DNA of 64,000 nt from Natranaeroarchaeum aerophilus (GTDB lineage Archaea; Halobacteriota; Halobacteria; Halobacteriales; Natronoarchaeaceae): contig NZ_JAKRVY010000001.1 in NCBI RefSeq assembly GCF_023638055.1, forward strand, positions 689,815 through 753,814, given 5' to 3'. Positions 35,622 to 44,639 of the stretch are shown in pieces. The position numbers and the translations under genes were made by a program. Within the stretch, counting starts at the first letter, position 1; every line of letters begins with the position of its first letter. The notes under the pieces were generated by a model. The model did not search any database and was not told where the DNA came from. It saw only the letters and a list, made by a program, of their open reading frames with translations.

Positions 35622-35960
35622 ATGCCCCGTGACGACAGTGACAAAACGACCTCCATCGCGACGAAACTCGGATACTACCTCAGACGCGAGTATTTTTATA
35701 CAACTCGCGAGTCGCCCTCTGACGGCCTACCGCTACTCGTGGACCTGATCGGATATACGGCTGTACTTGCGGTGTTTCTCGGCATTTCCTTCACCGTGTT
35801 TGCCACAATTGGTGCACCCGGACCCGGCATTATCAGTCTGATCCTCTACGTGCTACTGTGGCTGATGGTACAACTCGCGTTTCTCCACGTTGTCCTCTGG
35901 GTTGCCAGTAAACTCTGGCGGCTACTGAACGGATATCCGAAGGCTGCCAGCGCACAATGA
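35622..35960 (+). CDS. Small membrane protein of unknown function
   Basis: 112 residues with two hydrophobic helices (about 40-63 and 70-98) after a basic N-terminus. No family is recognised. It is divergent from the GH13 gene, 93 bp away, with a TATA-like ATAATAAAA at about 35585. Confidence 0.6.
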   Translation: MPRDDSDKTTSIATKLGYYLRREYFYTTRESPSDGLPLLVDLIGYTAVLAVFLGISFTVFATIGAPGPGIISLILYVLLWLMVQLAFLHVVLWVASKLWRLLNGYPKAASAQ

Positions 35961-35969
35961 CTCCATAGT

Positions 35970-37643
35970 TCAGTCTTCGCCCTGCCGTTCCCGCATCCCC
36001 TGCCGGGTGAACTGCAGGCGGGCGCGGATCCCGCGGCCCTTGGTAAAGGAGCGGTAGAGGAGCGCCCCGACGACCAGCGTCGGAACGCTCGCGACCGCTG
36101 CAGCCTCCGGGGTCGAGAAGGCGTACAGCACGGCGACCGACAGCACCCCAGCGGCGACCACTAATCCGAGCACCAGCCGTTTCGCCAGTCGATCGAGCAG
36201 GTTACCCGAGTCCTCGATATCGGCGCGCAGATGGAAGTTCTCGCGCTCGATCCGGTCGAGCGCGTTCTCGGCTTTCGGCGGGACGTTCAACAGGGATCGG
36301 GCAGTACCCTGTAGCTCCTCGCCCGCCTCGGAGAGATAGCGACGCGCGGTCTCCTCGCGGTAGCCCTCTTCGGTGAGATAATCAGTGGCGATCGTGATGA
36401 AATCGAAGTCCGGATCAAGCGTGACACAGACACCCTCGACTACCGTTGCGACACGGAGCACGAGGGCGAGGTTTTTTGGCAGGCGAAAGGGGAACTCGTA
36501 GATCGAGTCCTCGATCTGTCCGACGATCTCCTGGACGCGATACGTTTCGATATCCTCTCCGCGGGCGTCGGCGATCGCCAGTTCGAGCGCGTCGGCCATC
36601 ACCGCTCGGTCGGCGTCGGGCGAGAGCGTCCCGAGCTCGATCAGGACATCGAGAATGGCGTCGATGTCCTGATTCGCCACGGCGACGTAGAAATCGACGA
36701 CTTTCTCCTGGACGAACGGGTCGACCTGCCCGCTCATTCCGAAGTCGTAGAAGACGATGGTGCCGTCCTCCTGTACCGCGAGGTTACCGGGATGCGGATC
36801 GGCGTGGAAGACGCCGTCGTCGATGATCATCTTGAGATAGGCTCGCTGGAGGGTCGTTGCGATCTCGGTCCGGTCGATCCCCTGCTCGTCGAGCCGATCG
36901 AGATCGTTGATCTTCGTCCCCGGAACGTATTCCATCGTGAGCACTTTGGGTCCCGAATGAGAGTCGATTACCGAGGGGATCCGCACGGAACTGTCGTCGG
37001 CGAAGTTACCCTTGATCTCTTCGAGCATCGCCGCCTCGCGCTGGTAGTTCATCTCCTCGCGGATCGTCTTGGCGAACTCTTCGGAGAGGTTTCGTAGCGA
37101 GAACGACCGGGCCTCGCCGACGAAGAACATCAGGATCGGCAGCGACCAGTTGATCACGCGCAGGTCGGCCTCGACCAGCGATTCGATGTTCGGTCGGCGG
37201 ATCTTCACCGCGACGTCCTGTCCGTCGATCTCGGCGAGATGGACCTGTCCGAGGCTCGCACCACTGATCGAGTCGGTGTCGAACTCGTCGAACGTTTCGT
37301 CGACTGGTCCGAGCTCGTCCTCGATAACACGTTTCGCGTCGGCCCACTCGGCTGGTGGGACTTCGTCCTGTAGCTGGGAGAGGACCGTGATGTATTCCGG
37401 TGGAAGAATATCCGGCCGAGTCGAGAGCAACTGTCCGAGTTTGATAAAGGTCGGACCGAGTGTCAACAGCGACTCCAGCAGGTGCTCAGCACGTCGCTGG
37501 CGCGTCTTCCCATCGACCGAGCGGCCCCGACCGAACAGGAAGAACCGGTTCCGGTCGCGGGCGTACGCCAGCAAGAGCGGAAGGAACTGTCTCGCGACGA
37601 CCAAAAACCGCCAGTAGGCACGGAGGTTTACCAGTGTCACCAC
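35970..37643 (-). CDS. UbiB / ABC1 / AarF-family kinase-like protein
   Basis: 557 residues. The family marks are K-L-G-Q-L-L-S-T-R-P-D (KxGQ), A-S-L-G-Q-V-H-L-A (Ala-rich loop), V-A-V-K-I-R-R-P (ATP Lys), G-V-F-H-A-D-P-H-P-G-N-L (catalytic) and F-Y-D-F-G-M-S-G (DFG-like). Two membrane segments end the protein. Relatives support isoprenoid quinone synthesis and membrane lipid balance, with ATPase rather than protein kinase activity. Hsp20 lies 6 bp upstream on the same strand. Confidence 0.92.
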   Translation of the reverse strand: MVTLVNLRAYWRFLVVARQFLPLLLAYARDRNRFFLFGRGRSVDGKTRQRRAEHLLESLLTLGPTFIKLGQLLSTRPDILPPEYITVLSQLQDEVPPAEWADAKRVIEDELGPVDETFDEFDTDSISGASLGQVHLAEIDGQDVAVKIRRPNIESLVEADLRVINWSLPILMFFVGEARSFSLRNLSEEFAKTIREEMNYQREAAMLEEIKGNFADDSSVRIPSVIDSHSGPKVLTMEYVPGTKINDLDRLDEQGIDRTEIATTLQRAYLKMIIDDGVFHADPHPGNLAVQEDGTIVFYDFGMSGQVDPFVQEKVVDFYVAVANQDIDAILDVLIELGTLSPDADRAVMADALELAIADARGEDIETYRVQEIVGQIEDSIYEFPFRLPKNLALVLRVATVVEGVCVTLDPDFDFITIATDYLTEEGYREETARRYLSEAGEELQGTARSLLNVPPKAENALDRIERENFHLRADIEDSGNLLDRLAKRLVLGLVVAAGVLSVAVLYAFSTPEAAAVASVPTLVVGALLYRSFTKGRGIRARLQFTRQGMRERQGED

Positions 37644-37649
37644 CCCCGT

Positions 37650-38006
37650 CTACTCGTCATTGATGTCGATCGTCGTCTCGACCTCGGCTGTCGTCTTCGG
37701 CAGCGTGAGTTCGAGCACACCCCGGTCGATCGTCGCCGACCCATCCCGCCCCGTCGCGTCGGGTGGAAGCGGCAGTTCGGCGTCAAGAAACAGCGACCGA
37801 TCCTCACGGAGATACTCGAACTCCCGTGGCAAGGCTTTCTCTCGGCGGGCCTCGATGATCAGTCGCCCGTCGGCAACCTGCAGATCGAGTGTGTCCGCGG
37901 TCACGCCGGGTAGATCGATCACCAGTAGATACTCCTCCTCGCTCTCCAGGAGATCGGCGAACACGGCGTCGGGCAGGTCCCGCAGAGCATCGCGCAGCGC
38001 TGACAT
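37650..38006 (-). CDS. Small heat shock protein, Hsp20 / alpha-crystallin family
   Basis: 118 residues from ATG 38006. The alpha-crystallin domain is clear: L-V-I-D-L-P-G-V-T-A-D-T-L, then R-L-I-I-E-A-R-R-E and G-V-L-E-L-T-L-P-K (A-x-x-x-n-G-v-L variant). The N-terminal arm is short. It would hold unfolded proteins under stress. It stops 6 bp before the UbiB-family start. Confidence 0.87.
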   Translation of the reverse strand: MSALRDALRDLPDAVFADLLESEEEYLLVIDLPGVTADTLDLQVADGRLIIEARREKALPREFEYLREDRSLFLDAELPLPPDATGRDGSATIDRGVLELTLPKTTAEVETTIDINDE

Positions 38007-38062
38007 GAGAGTGCCTTGGGAACGAGAAGCGAAAAAGGCGGTGGTCGCGGCACGACACTGGT

Positions 38063-38851
38063 TCACAGGAGTTCGGATGCGAGAACTATCCCCGGGACCA
38101 GCATAAACATGAGACCGAACACCGTTGCCGCGACCCCCGCTGCGAACTGTCGTTGTATCGAGTTCGACGCCGAGGCGTCCGCCACGTGAAACAACGGCGT
38201 CTCCGGCCCGTCGCCGATCGCGGCGTTGACCGTTCCGGTCGGTCCCTCGAACGGCCGGTCGTTGATCTGCCCGTACACGTGGACTGTATCACCCACATCG
38301 ATCCGCCGCTCGACATAGCGGCGCTTGTCCCCCGTCGAGACGGTGATCGGCCCGATATCCGAACTGGCTCCCTCCCCGGGGTCGACATCGTCGATCGTCT
38401 CGAGGAACTCCGCGATCCGTCCCTCGGCAGTCTCGTCACGGCCGACGGTGATCCGATCGCCAGAAGTAAGCGAGAGGTCGGCGTCCTCGCTCTCGATCAC
38501 TACCGACCCCGTCTCGTCCTCGACGAGAAACTGGACGCGTTCGTCGTCGGAGTGCATCGTTCGCCAGTTCGAGCCGTTATCGCTCGAGCGGTACCGCTGG
38601 ACTTTGTACTCGTAGGCCAGACACTCGGTTCCGGTGAACGGTGCTGTAAGCGTCTCGTCGGCCGGGACTGCACTCGCTTCGAGTTCGGTTCGGCCAGTGC
38701 CGTGTGCGACCTCCATGACGTCGACGGGCTCGCTTCGCCAGAACAACACGGCACGGCGAAGCGCCCGGGCACCGACGAATACCGCGCCGACGCCGATGAG
38801 CATAAACACGCCAACGAACAGGAGTACCGGAATCGGAACGGTCCCAGGCAT
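38063..38851 (-). CDS. GIDE-domain membrane protein (E3-ligase-like), copy 1
   Basis: 262 residues from ATG 38851. Membrane helices at both ends (about 7-28 and 235-258) frame a soluble region. That region contains F-T-G-T-E-C-L-A-Y-E-Y-K-V-Q and the V-x-x-R-R-I-D-V-G-D-T-V-H-V-Y-G pattern of the GIDE (MULAN/MAPL BAM) domain. No RING finger is present, so ubiquitin ligase activity is not implied. It lies 79 bp downstream of its paralogue. Confidence 0.72.
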   Translation of the reverse strand: MPGTVPIPVLLFVGVFMLIGVGAVFVGARALRRAVLFWRSEPVDVMEVAHGTGRTELEASAVPADETLTAPFTGTECLAYEYKVQRYRSSDNGSNWRTMHSDDERVQFLVEDETGSVVIESEDADLSLTSGDRITVGRDETAEGRIAEFLETIDDVDPGEGASSDIGPITVSTGDKRRYVERRIDVGDTVHVYGQINDRPFEGPTGTVNAAIGDGPETPLFHVADASASNSIQRQFAAGVAATVFGLMFMLVPGIVLASELL

Positions 38852-38930
38852 TGGTGGGGTGTCTCGTCGATCCGAAAAAGTTCTATCGGGTGTCGCCCGC
38901 TCGAAGGTGCCAGTCCGGGAACGTGGACAC

Positions 38931-39773
38931 TCACACCACACCGAGCAGTGGCAGCGAGAACAGCGCCCCGGCGACACCGAACAACAGCACTGCTATCGAG
39001 AAGAACCGAAGAAACCGTTTGAGGCTGGATCGCGGGAGCCTCGTCGCCGACTGATCACTGAACACCAACCGGTCGTCGTCACTCGCCGTAATGAGTGGCG
39101 CTCCCTGACGGACGTCCACGGCTCCGTACGCCGTGACTGCATCCCCATCGTGGACGTGCCGCGTCTCGAACCGCTTCGCTTCCGCGTCGGTGTCCGACGT
39201 CGGTCTCGACCCGAGAAAGTCGGCGAGCTGGCGGGGCAACTCCGCCGGATCGGTGACCGATGTACGATGGGACCGACCTTCCAGCAGCAGCGTTGACGAA
39301 CCGAACGGACTCGACTTGCTTGGCCCCCACCCGGAGCCTGAATCGGGAGGCGCTGCCTGTTTGTCGTGGCGTCGTTTCAGCCACTCGAAATCGACCATAA
39401 TTTCGTCGCTCCCCGTATCGATGACCACGTCCCCATACTCCAGCCCGTAATCCGTGACCTGCCGTTGATTCTTTTTGCGACCGTTCCGTCGACGCCGTGG
39501 TCCTGACTCGCTGCGACCATGCAGTTCCCACGCATACGCGCCCACATCGCTCCCGTCGTCATCGACCGGCAACGTCACCGGGGTACGCACCCGCAGTTCA
39601 CCGTCGATGATCGCCGTCTCACCGGAATCGTACGATATCTCGTCGATCGTTTTTGTTCCGGCCCGCGAAAAGGTCCGAAAGTTGCGGAAGGAGCCGACTG
39701 CGGGGTAGAGAAAGAGCAGGCCCATCACCCCAAAGAACAGCCCGATCACTATCGCTGCCAGCAGCCCCTCCAT
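38931..39773 (-). CDS. GIDE-domain membrane protein (E3-ligase-like), copy 2
   Basis: 280 residues from ATG 39773; the much longer frame upstream overlaps moeA and is rejected. An N-terminal helix (5-25), a soluble region with A-Y-A-W-E-L and F-E-T-R-H-V-H-D-G-D-A-V-T-A-Y-G, and a C-terminal helix (255-278) match copy 1. It also has a basic patch R-R-R-R-N-G-R-K-K. The two likely arose by duplication; function in archaea is unknown. Confidence 0.7.
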   Translation of the reverse strand: MEGLLAAIVIGLFFGVMGLLFLYPAVGSFRNFRTFSRAGTKTIDEISYDSGETAIIDGELRVRTPVTLPVDDDGSDVGAYAWELHGRSESGPRRRRNGRKKNQRQVTDYGLEYGDVVIDTGSDEIMVDFEWLKRRHDKQAAPPDSGSGWGPSKSSPFGSSTLLLEGRSHRTSVTDPAELPRQLADFLGSRPTSDTDAEAKRFETRHVHDGDAVTAYGAVDVRQGAPLITASDDDRLVFSDQSATRLPRSSLKRFLRFFSIAVLLFGVAGALFSLPLLGVV

Positions 39774-39899
39774 AAGATTCCTTTGTACTGAGCGTGCCTT
39801 ATTTATTACGACTGAGATACTGTTCAGGAAATGGCGGGCGTGGACTACAGGACCGGTCCGCACGCGCGGTTTTTTGCCCGTCGGGCGATACTCACCTGT

Positions 39900-41132
39900 A
39901 TGAGCGATACCGAGCCCGACCGCAAACAGTCGGGCTTCAAACGCCGGACCCCGGTCGAGGAGGCCAGAGAGCGACTGCGCGAGGCGACGACCCGGTGCGT
40001 CGGGACGATGGAGCTCCCGCTCACGCGGGCCGACGAGCGCGTCCTTGCGGAGTCGGTAAACGCAAACCGAAACGTCCCACACTACCGCCGGGCGGCGATG
40101 GACGGCTACGCCGTGCGCGCCGCGGATACCTTCGGGGCGAGCGAGCGCTCGCCGGAGCTCCTGCGCGTTACAGAGAGAGAGGCCGATCCCGCGCCGGGCG
40201 AGGCCGTTCGCGTGCACACCGGTAGTGAGGTCCCCGAGAGCTGTGACGCCGTGGTGATGATCGAGGACGTCGACGAGATCGGTGCCGAGCTGGAAGTCTT
40301 CGACGCGGTCGCCAGAGGGGAAAACGTCGCGCCGATCGGCGAGGACGTCGAGGCTGGACAGGCGCTGTACGAGCCGGGTCACCGACTGCGACCCTCGGAT
40401 CTCGGCCTGCTGAAATCCCTCGCCGTCGACGAGGTCGAGGTGTACGATCAGCCGACGGTGGGGGTGATCCCGACCGGCGAGGAACTCGTCCAGCACGACC
40501 CCGACCCCGGAGAGATCATCGAGACCAACGGGCTGACGGTCTCACGGCTGGTCTCGCGGTGGGGCGGGCGCGCGGAGTACCGCAACGTCGTCACCGACGA
40601 CCCCGAGAGCCTGCGAGCCGCGATTCAGCGCGACCTGACAAAGGATATCGTAGTGACCACTGGCGGCTCCTCGGTGGGCGAACGGGATCTCATCCCGGAG
40701 GTCGTCGACGACCTGGGGGAGGTGCTGGTCCACGGCGTCGGCCTCAAGCCCGGCCACCCGGTGGCGCTCGGCGTTGTCGAGGAGACGCCCGTGCTCATGC
40801 TGCCTGGCTACCCGGTCGCATGTATCGTCAACGCCGTGCAGTTCCTGCGCCCCGCGATGCACTGGGTGCAGGGACGCTCGCCGCCGCCACATCCCACACA
40901 GCAGGCCCGGTTGACCCGCAAGATCGCCAGCGAGCCCGGCACCAGGACGTTCGCCCGCGTCCGGACCGAGCAGGAGGGCAAAGAGCTGGTCGCGGAACCG
41001 ACCCGCGCGAAGGGATCGGGCGTCCTCTCCAGCGTGGCGCTCGCGGACGGCTGGGTCGTCGTGCCCGAGGCCCGCGAGGGGATCCCGGAGGGAGAAACCG
41101 TTGAGGTCCAGCGCTGGGAGTGGTCGGCATGA
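39900..41132 (+). CDS. moeA: Molybdopterin molybdenumtransferase MoeA
   Basis: 410 residues from ATG 39900 (an earlier ATG at 39831 adds unlikely residues). MoeA features: D-G-Y-A-V-R-A, G-E-A-V-R-V-H-T-G, P-T-V-G-V-I-P-T-G-E-E-L, T-T-G-G-S-S-V-G and L-P-G-Y-P-V-A. It inserts molybdate (or tungstate) into molybdopterin adenylate. The next gene starts inside its stop codon (ATGA), so the two MoeA proteins are translationally coupled. Confidence 0.95.
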   Translation: MSDTEPDRKQSGFKRRTPVEEARERLREATTRCVGTMELPLTRADERVLAESVNANRNVPHYRRAAMDGYAVRAADTFGASERSPELLRVTEREADPAPGEAVRVHTGSEVPESCDAVVMIEDVDEIGAELEVFDAVARGENVAPIGEDVEAGQALYEPGHRLRPSDLGLLKSLAVDEVEVYDQPTVGVIPTGEELVQHDPDPGEIIETNGLTVSRLVSRWGGRAEYRNVVTDDPESLRAAIQRDLTKDIVVTTGGSSVGERDLIPEVVDDLGEVLVHGVGLKPGHPVALGVVEETPVLMLPGYPVACIVNAVQFLRPAMHWVQGRSPPPHPTQQARLTRKIASEPGTRTFARVRTEQEGKELVAEPTRAKGSGVLSSVALADGWVVVPEAREGIPEGETVEVQRWEWSA

Positions 41133-43021
41133 GCGAGCGTCGCGAGTTCCGCGAACTGACCGATCCGGACGTCGCCCACGAGATCGTCGCGGACCTCGAC
41201 CTCGATCCGGCTACCGAAGGCGTCCCGCTGGCCGACGCCCGCGGGCGGGTGCTCGCCGAGCGCGTCGACGCCGACATCGACGTGCCGGGGTTCGATCGCG
41301 CCAGTCTCGACGGCTACGCGCTCCGCGCGAGTGACACGTTCGGCGCGGACGAGGTCGATCCCGCCCGCCTCGACGTGATCGGCGAGGTCCACGCCGGTGT
41401 GGAGCCGACCGCCGAACTCGGCGAGGGCGAGGCAGTCGAGATCTCGACCGGCGCGGTGATGCCGCCGGGTGCTGACGCGATGGTGCCGGTTGAGCAAACC
41501 GACGAGGAGCGCGTGGATGATCAGCGAACCGTGCTGGTCCGGACCGCGGTCGCGCCGGGCGACAACGTCATGCTCGCGGGTGCGGATGTTGCCGCGGGCG
41601 AGCGCGCGCTCGGCCCCGGAACCCGCCTGACCGCCCGCGAAATCGGCCTGCTGTCGGCGCTCGGCGTCGACGAGGTGCCGGTCCGTGGAAAACCGACAGT
41701 CGGCATCGTATCGACTGGCGACGAACTCGTCCGGCCGGGCGAACCCCTCGACAGCGACGCCGGACAGATCTACGACGTCAACAGTTATACCATCGCGACT
41801 GCGGTCGAGGAGGCGGGTGGCGAACCCGTGCTCTATCCCCACGCTGGCGACGACTACGACGAGATGGAGCGGCTCCTGATCGAGGCGGGCGAGGAGTGCG
41901 ATCTCGTCCTCTCCTCGGGGTCGACCAGCGCCAGCGCGGTCGACGTGATCTATCGCGTGATCGAGGACCGTGGCGAACTGCTGCTCCACGGCGTCGGCAT
42001 CAAACCGGGCAAGCCGATGCTGGTCGGCGAACTTCCGGGCGGCGCGTACGTCGGACTGCCGGGCTACCCGGTCTCCGCGATGATGACGTTCCGGGTCTTC
42101 GTCGCGCCGCTGATCCGGGAGGCTGCAGGGCTTCAGGAACCAGACTCCGCGACGCTAACCGGCGAGATGGCCACAGAGGTCCGCCACGAGCAGGGACGGC
42201 GCCGACTCATGCCGGTCGGGCTGGTCGAGAACGCCGATGGCGACCGGCTCGTCTACCCGGTCGACAAGGGCAGCGGCGCGACCACGAGCCTCGCAGACGC
42301 CGACGGGCTCGTCACGATCGAGGCGACGACCGATTACCTCGCGGCGGGCGAGCCGGTCACTGTCACGCTGTTCTCGCCGGATGTCCGGCCGCCGACCGTC
42401 TTCGGCGTCGGCGAGGACGACCCTGCACTCTCCCGACTGCTGGATCGCCTCTCGAACCCGCGATACCGCTCCGTCGGAACCCGACAGGGGCTTCGGCGGC
42501 TCCGCGATGGCGTCCCGGACATCGCGGTGATCAGCGGCTCGCCGGGCCCGGACGTCGAGAGCGAGCAACTCGCCGCCTGGGAGCGCGAGTGGGGCCTGGT
42601 CGTCCCCACGGGTAACCCCGAGGGAATCGAGGGGCTCGGAGACCTCGTCGACCGCGACCTGCGGCTGATCAACCGGACGACTGACTCGGGCCTGCGGACG
42701 ACCCTCGGCGAAGCCGTTGCTGATCTCGCGGACGAGCGCGGGACGACACGTCACGAACTCGTCGAATCGATCGAGGGCTTCGAGCTAGCAGCTCGCGCCC
42801 ATGAGAGTCCAGCGCGGAGGGTCGCTGCGGGGCAGGCTGACGCCGGGCTTGGCCTGCGGGCGACGGCTGCGAGGCTCGATCTGGGATTCGTCTCTCTGGG
42901 AACCGAGACGGTTCGCGTGCTGGCGAACCCGGGTCGGACGGACAAAGAGGGGCTGGCGGAGCTACGTGACGTGCTCGCACACGCCGACGACGTGCTGGAC
43001 GACCTTGCAGGATATCAGTAG
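41129..43021 (+). CDS. moeA: MoeA fused to a periplasmic-binding-protein-like domain
   Basis: 630 residues. The first 410 form a second MoeA (D-G-Y-A-L-R-A, V-G-I-V-S-T-G-D-E-L, S-S-G-S-T-S-A, L-P-G-Y-P-V-S). Residues about 420-620 are a PBP-like (LysR substrate-type) domain with L-D-R-L-S-N and A-V-I-S-G-S-P-G-P-D, and L-I-N-R-T-T-D-S-G. The added domain may bind molybdate, tungstate or a product as a regulator. Archaea often have two MoeA paralogues, possibly for Mo and W. Confidence 0.93.
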   Translation: MSERREFRELTDPDVAHEIVADLDLDPATEGVPLADARGRVLAERVDADIDVPGFDRASLDGYALRASDTFGADEVDPARLDVIGEVHAGVEPTAELGEGEAVEISTGAVMPPGADAMVPVEQTDEERVDDQRTVLVRTAVAPGDNVMLAGADVAAGERALGPGTRLTAREIGLLSALGVDEVPVRGKPTVGIVSTGDELVRPGEPLDSDAGQIYDVNSYTIATAVEEAGGEPVLYPHAGDDYDEMERLLIEAGEECDLVLSSGSTSASAVDVIYRVIEDRGELLLHGVGIKPGKPMLVGELPGGAYVGLPGYPVSAMMTFRVFVAPLIREAAGLQEPDSATLTGEMATEVRHEQGRRRLMPVGLVENADGDRLVYPVDKGSGATTSLADADGLVTIEATTDYLAAGEPVTVTLFSPDVRPPTVFGVGEDDPALSRLLDRLSNPRYRSVGTRQGLRRLRDGVPDIAVISGSPGPDVESEQLAAWEREWGLVVPTGNPEGIEGLGDLVDRDLRLINRTTDSGLRTTLGEAVADLADERGTTRHELVESIEGFELAARAHESPARRVAAGQADAGLGLRATAARLDLGFVSLGTETVRVLANPGRTDKEGLAELRDVLAHADDVLDDLAGYQ

Positions 43022-43656
43022 GGAACCGGGCCAAGCTCCTCGAACGAACGGATCCGCCGGTCACCCCACACGACGAAGCCGCGCTCGTTCGGGTCGTATC
43101 GCTGGACGTGGATCCCGTCGAGTCCGGCGTTTCGGGCTGCACCGATGTCCTCCGCGCTGTCGCCGACGAGCGCCCCGGTGTGGCCGTTGTGCGCGACGCC
43201 GAGGTCGGTCATGGCACGCTCTACCGGTGCTGGGTCGGGCTTCCACCCCAGGTCGTCCGTACAGCAGATCACCGTGTCGAACCAGTCGGCGATATCGTGG
43301 TGGTCCAATACCGGACCGGTCAGGTAGTTCTGGCAGTGCGTGACGAGGCCGGTCGGCCGGTCGAGGTCGCCGACGAATTCGGCGTCCTCGTACAGGAACG
43401 TCGACTCGGCGCGGGTGGTTGGGTCCTCGACCTCGTGGAAGGTAGCCCAGAACCGCTGGGGGTCGATATCCAGCTGTCGCAGCAGCTGGTCGCGCTGCCC
43501 GCCGTAGCCGTGCCAGAGCAGCTCGGCCTGCCGAGTCGTAAACTCCTGACCGAGCCGCCGTCCTACCTCGTCGAGCACGTCGTAGACGTAGGCGGGTTCG
43601 ACATCGACGAGCGTACCGTCGAGATCGAGCAGCCAGAAGTCGTAGTCGGGCACCAT
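43015..43656 (-). CDS. HAD hydrolase, phosphoglycolate-phosphatase-like
   Basis: 213 residues. Motif I is L-D-L-D-G-T-L, motif II G-L-V-T-H-C, motif III K-P-D-P-A-P, and motif IV V-G-D-S-A-E-D-I-G. The cap domain lies at about 20-85. It overlaps the MoeA-PBP gene by 7 bp tail to tail. The substrate is not known. Confidence 0.87.
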   Translation of the reverse strand: MVPDYDFWLLDLDGTLVDVEPAYVYDVLDEVGRRLGQEFTTRQAELLWHGYGGQRDQLLRQLDIDPQRFWATFHEVEDPTTRAESTFLYEDAEFVGDLDRPTGLVTHCQNYLTGPVLDHHDIADWFDTVICCTDDLGWKPDPAPVERAMTDLGVAHNGHTGALVGDSAEDIGAARNAGLDGIHVQRYDPNERGFVVWGDRRIRSFEELGPVPY

Positions 43657-43759
43657 CGGGACACTTACGTATGCGTGGGAGCTGAATAAGTATTCTCCTG
43701 CTGCCGCCCCTAAACACCTCTCTAGGGTCCAGTATGTGCTCCCTTCGGCACCGGGTCAG

Positions 43760-44128
43760 TCACCGGACTTCCAGCGATCCCTTGAAGTATTTCGACAGCA
43801 CCTCGCTGACGCTGTCGGCGTTGAACTGATCGAGATCCCTCGCAATCTCGGTTTTCAGTTCGTCCAGATAGGCGTCGTCGGTCTCGAATGCGCGGTACTC
43901 GACCGACTCGACGTCGACGCCGAGTTTCTCCGAGGCAATTTTGCACATGTGTTCCTCGTCGCCGACAGCGCCGCGCCAGAGGTTGTCCCGGAAGAACAGC
44001 CAGCCGTCCTCGCCCGGCGGGTTGGCCGCGCGATAGAGTTTCGTCTCGAAGGTTGCCGGATCGAGCCGTAGCTCCGCAGACGGTGTCGGGATCCGGAACT
44101 CCACGGCGAAGACGTAGCGGGCGTCCAC
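43760..44128 (-). CDS. lwrS: LWR-salt protein
   Basis: 122 residues. F-F-R-D-N-L-W-R-G-A-V-G-D-E-E-H contains the L-W-R motif that names this haloarchaea-restricted family. It is soluble and acidic. The family's role is unknown. It ends close to the PCD gene (2 bp gap), as a likely two-gene operon. Confidence 0.75.
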   Translation of the reverse strand: MDARYVFAVEFRIPTPSAELRLDPATFETKLYRAANPPGEDGWLFFRDNLWRGAVGDEEHMCKIASEKLGVDVESVEYRAFETDDAYLDELKTEIARDLDQFNADSVSEVLSKYFKGSLEVR

Positions 44129-44130
44129 GG

Positions 44131-44409
44131 TCAGCTGTGTTCTGACTCGATCAGCTCCGCCATGTGGATGTCCTGATCCGTGATCCCGCCTTCCTCGTGG
44201 CTGGTAAAGCGGATCTCGACTTTCTTGTAGCGGATCTCGATCGTCGGGTGGTGAAACTCTGCTTCCGAGATCTCACCAACCATCTGAGCGAAGGCGACAC
44301 CACGGAGATACTCGTCGAACTCGTAGACACGGACGATCTCGTCGCCGTCTCGTTCCCACTCGTCAGGGAGTTGCTCGCTGATCTCGTCGTCGGATAGCAG
44401 GTCAGCCAT
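44131..44409 (-). CDS. Pterin-4a-carbinolamine dehydratase
   Basis: 92 residues, the full family length. The motif E-F-H-H-P-T-I-E-I-R-Y-K-K-V-E-I-R-F-T-S-H and the late G-G-I-T-D-Q-D hold the catalytic His pair. It dehydrates 4a-hydroxytetrahydropterin. In archaea it may serve pterin recycling linked to Moco or other folates. It comes just before lwrS on the minus strand. Confidence 0.9.
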   Translation of the reverse strand: MADLLSDDEISEQLPDEWERDGDEIVRVYEFDEYLRGVAFAQMVGEISEAEFHHPTIEIRYKKVEIRFTSHEEGGITDQDIHMAELIESEHS

Positions 44410-44639
44410 ATAACGCTCATTAACCTACGAGAAAATAAAAGGTGCCCTCAGAGAGAGTCATAGAACCCCTGTCGTAGTACATTGTCTGGTCAATTGCCTC
44501 GGGATCAAGCCCCGTGGTATCTGCCTCGATTATACTGTGAAGAAACAGGTATATTCTAACTGGTGTGCATGGTAGAACAACCGTATCTTGCACTACTTCT
44601 AATCAATAATTTTTTATAGATAGAATCAAAGACACTTCT
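44410..44639. promoter_or_regulatory. AT-rich promoter region before the lipoprotein
   Basis: 230 bp. TTTTTTATAG (about 44609-44618) lies some 25 bp before the ATG at 44640, so the message is probably leaderless. Nothing else is recognised. Confidence 0.4.

Noticed and set aside
38931-40496. Full 521-codon frame for GIDE copy 2
   Set aside because: The first 241 codons lie antisense to moeA; the ATG at 39773 directly precedes the membrane helix shared with copy 1.
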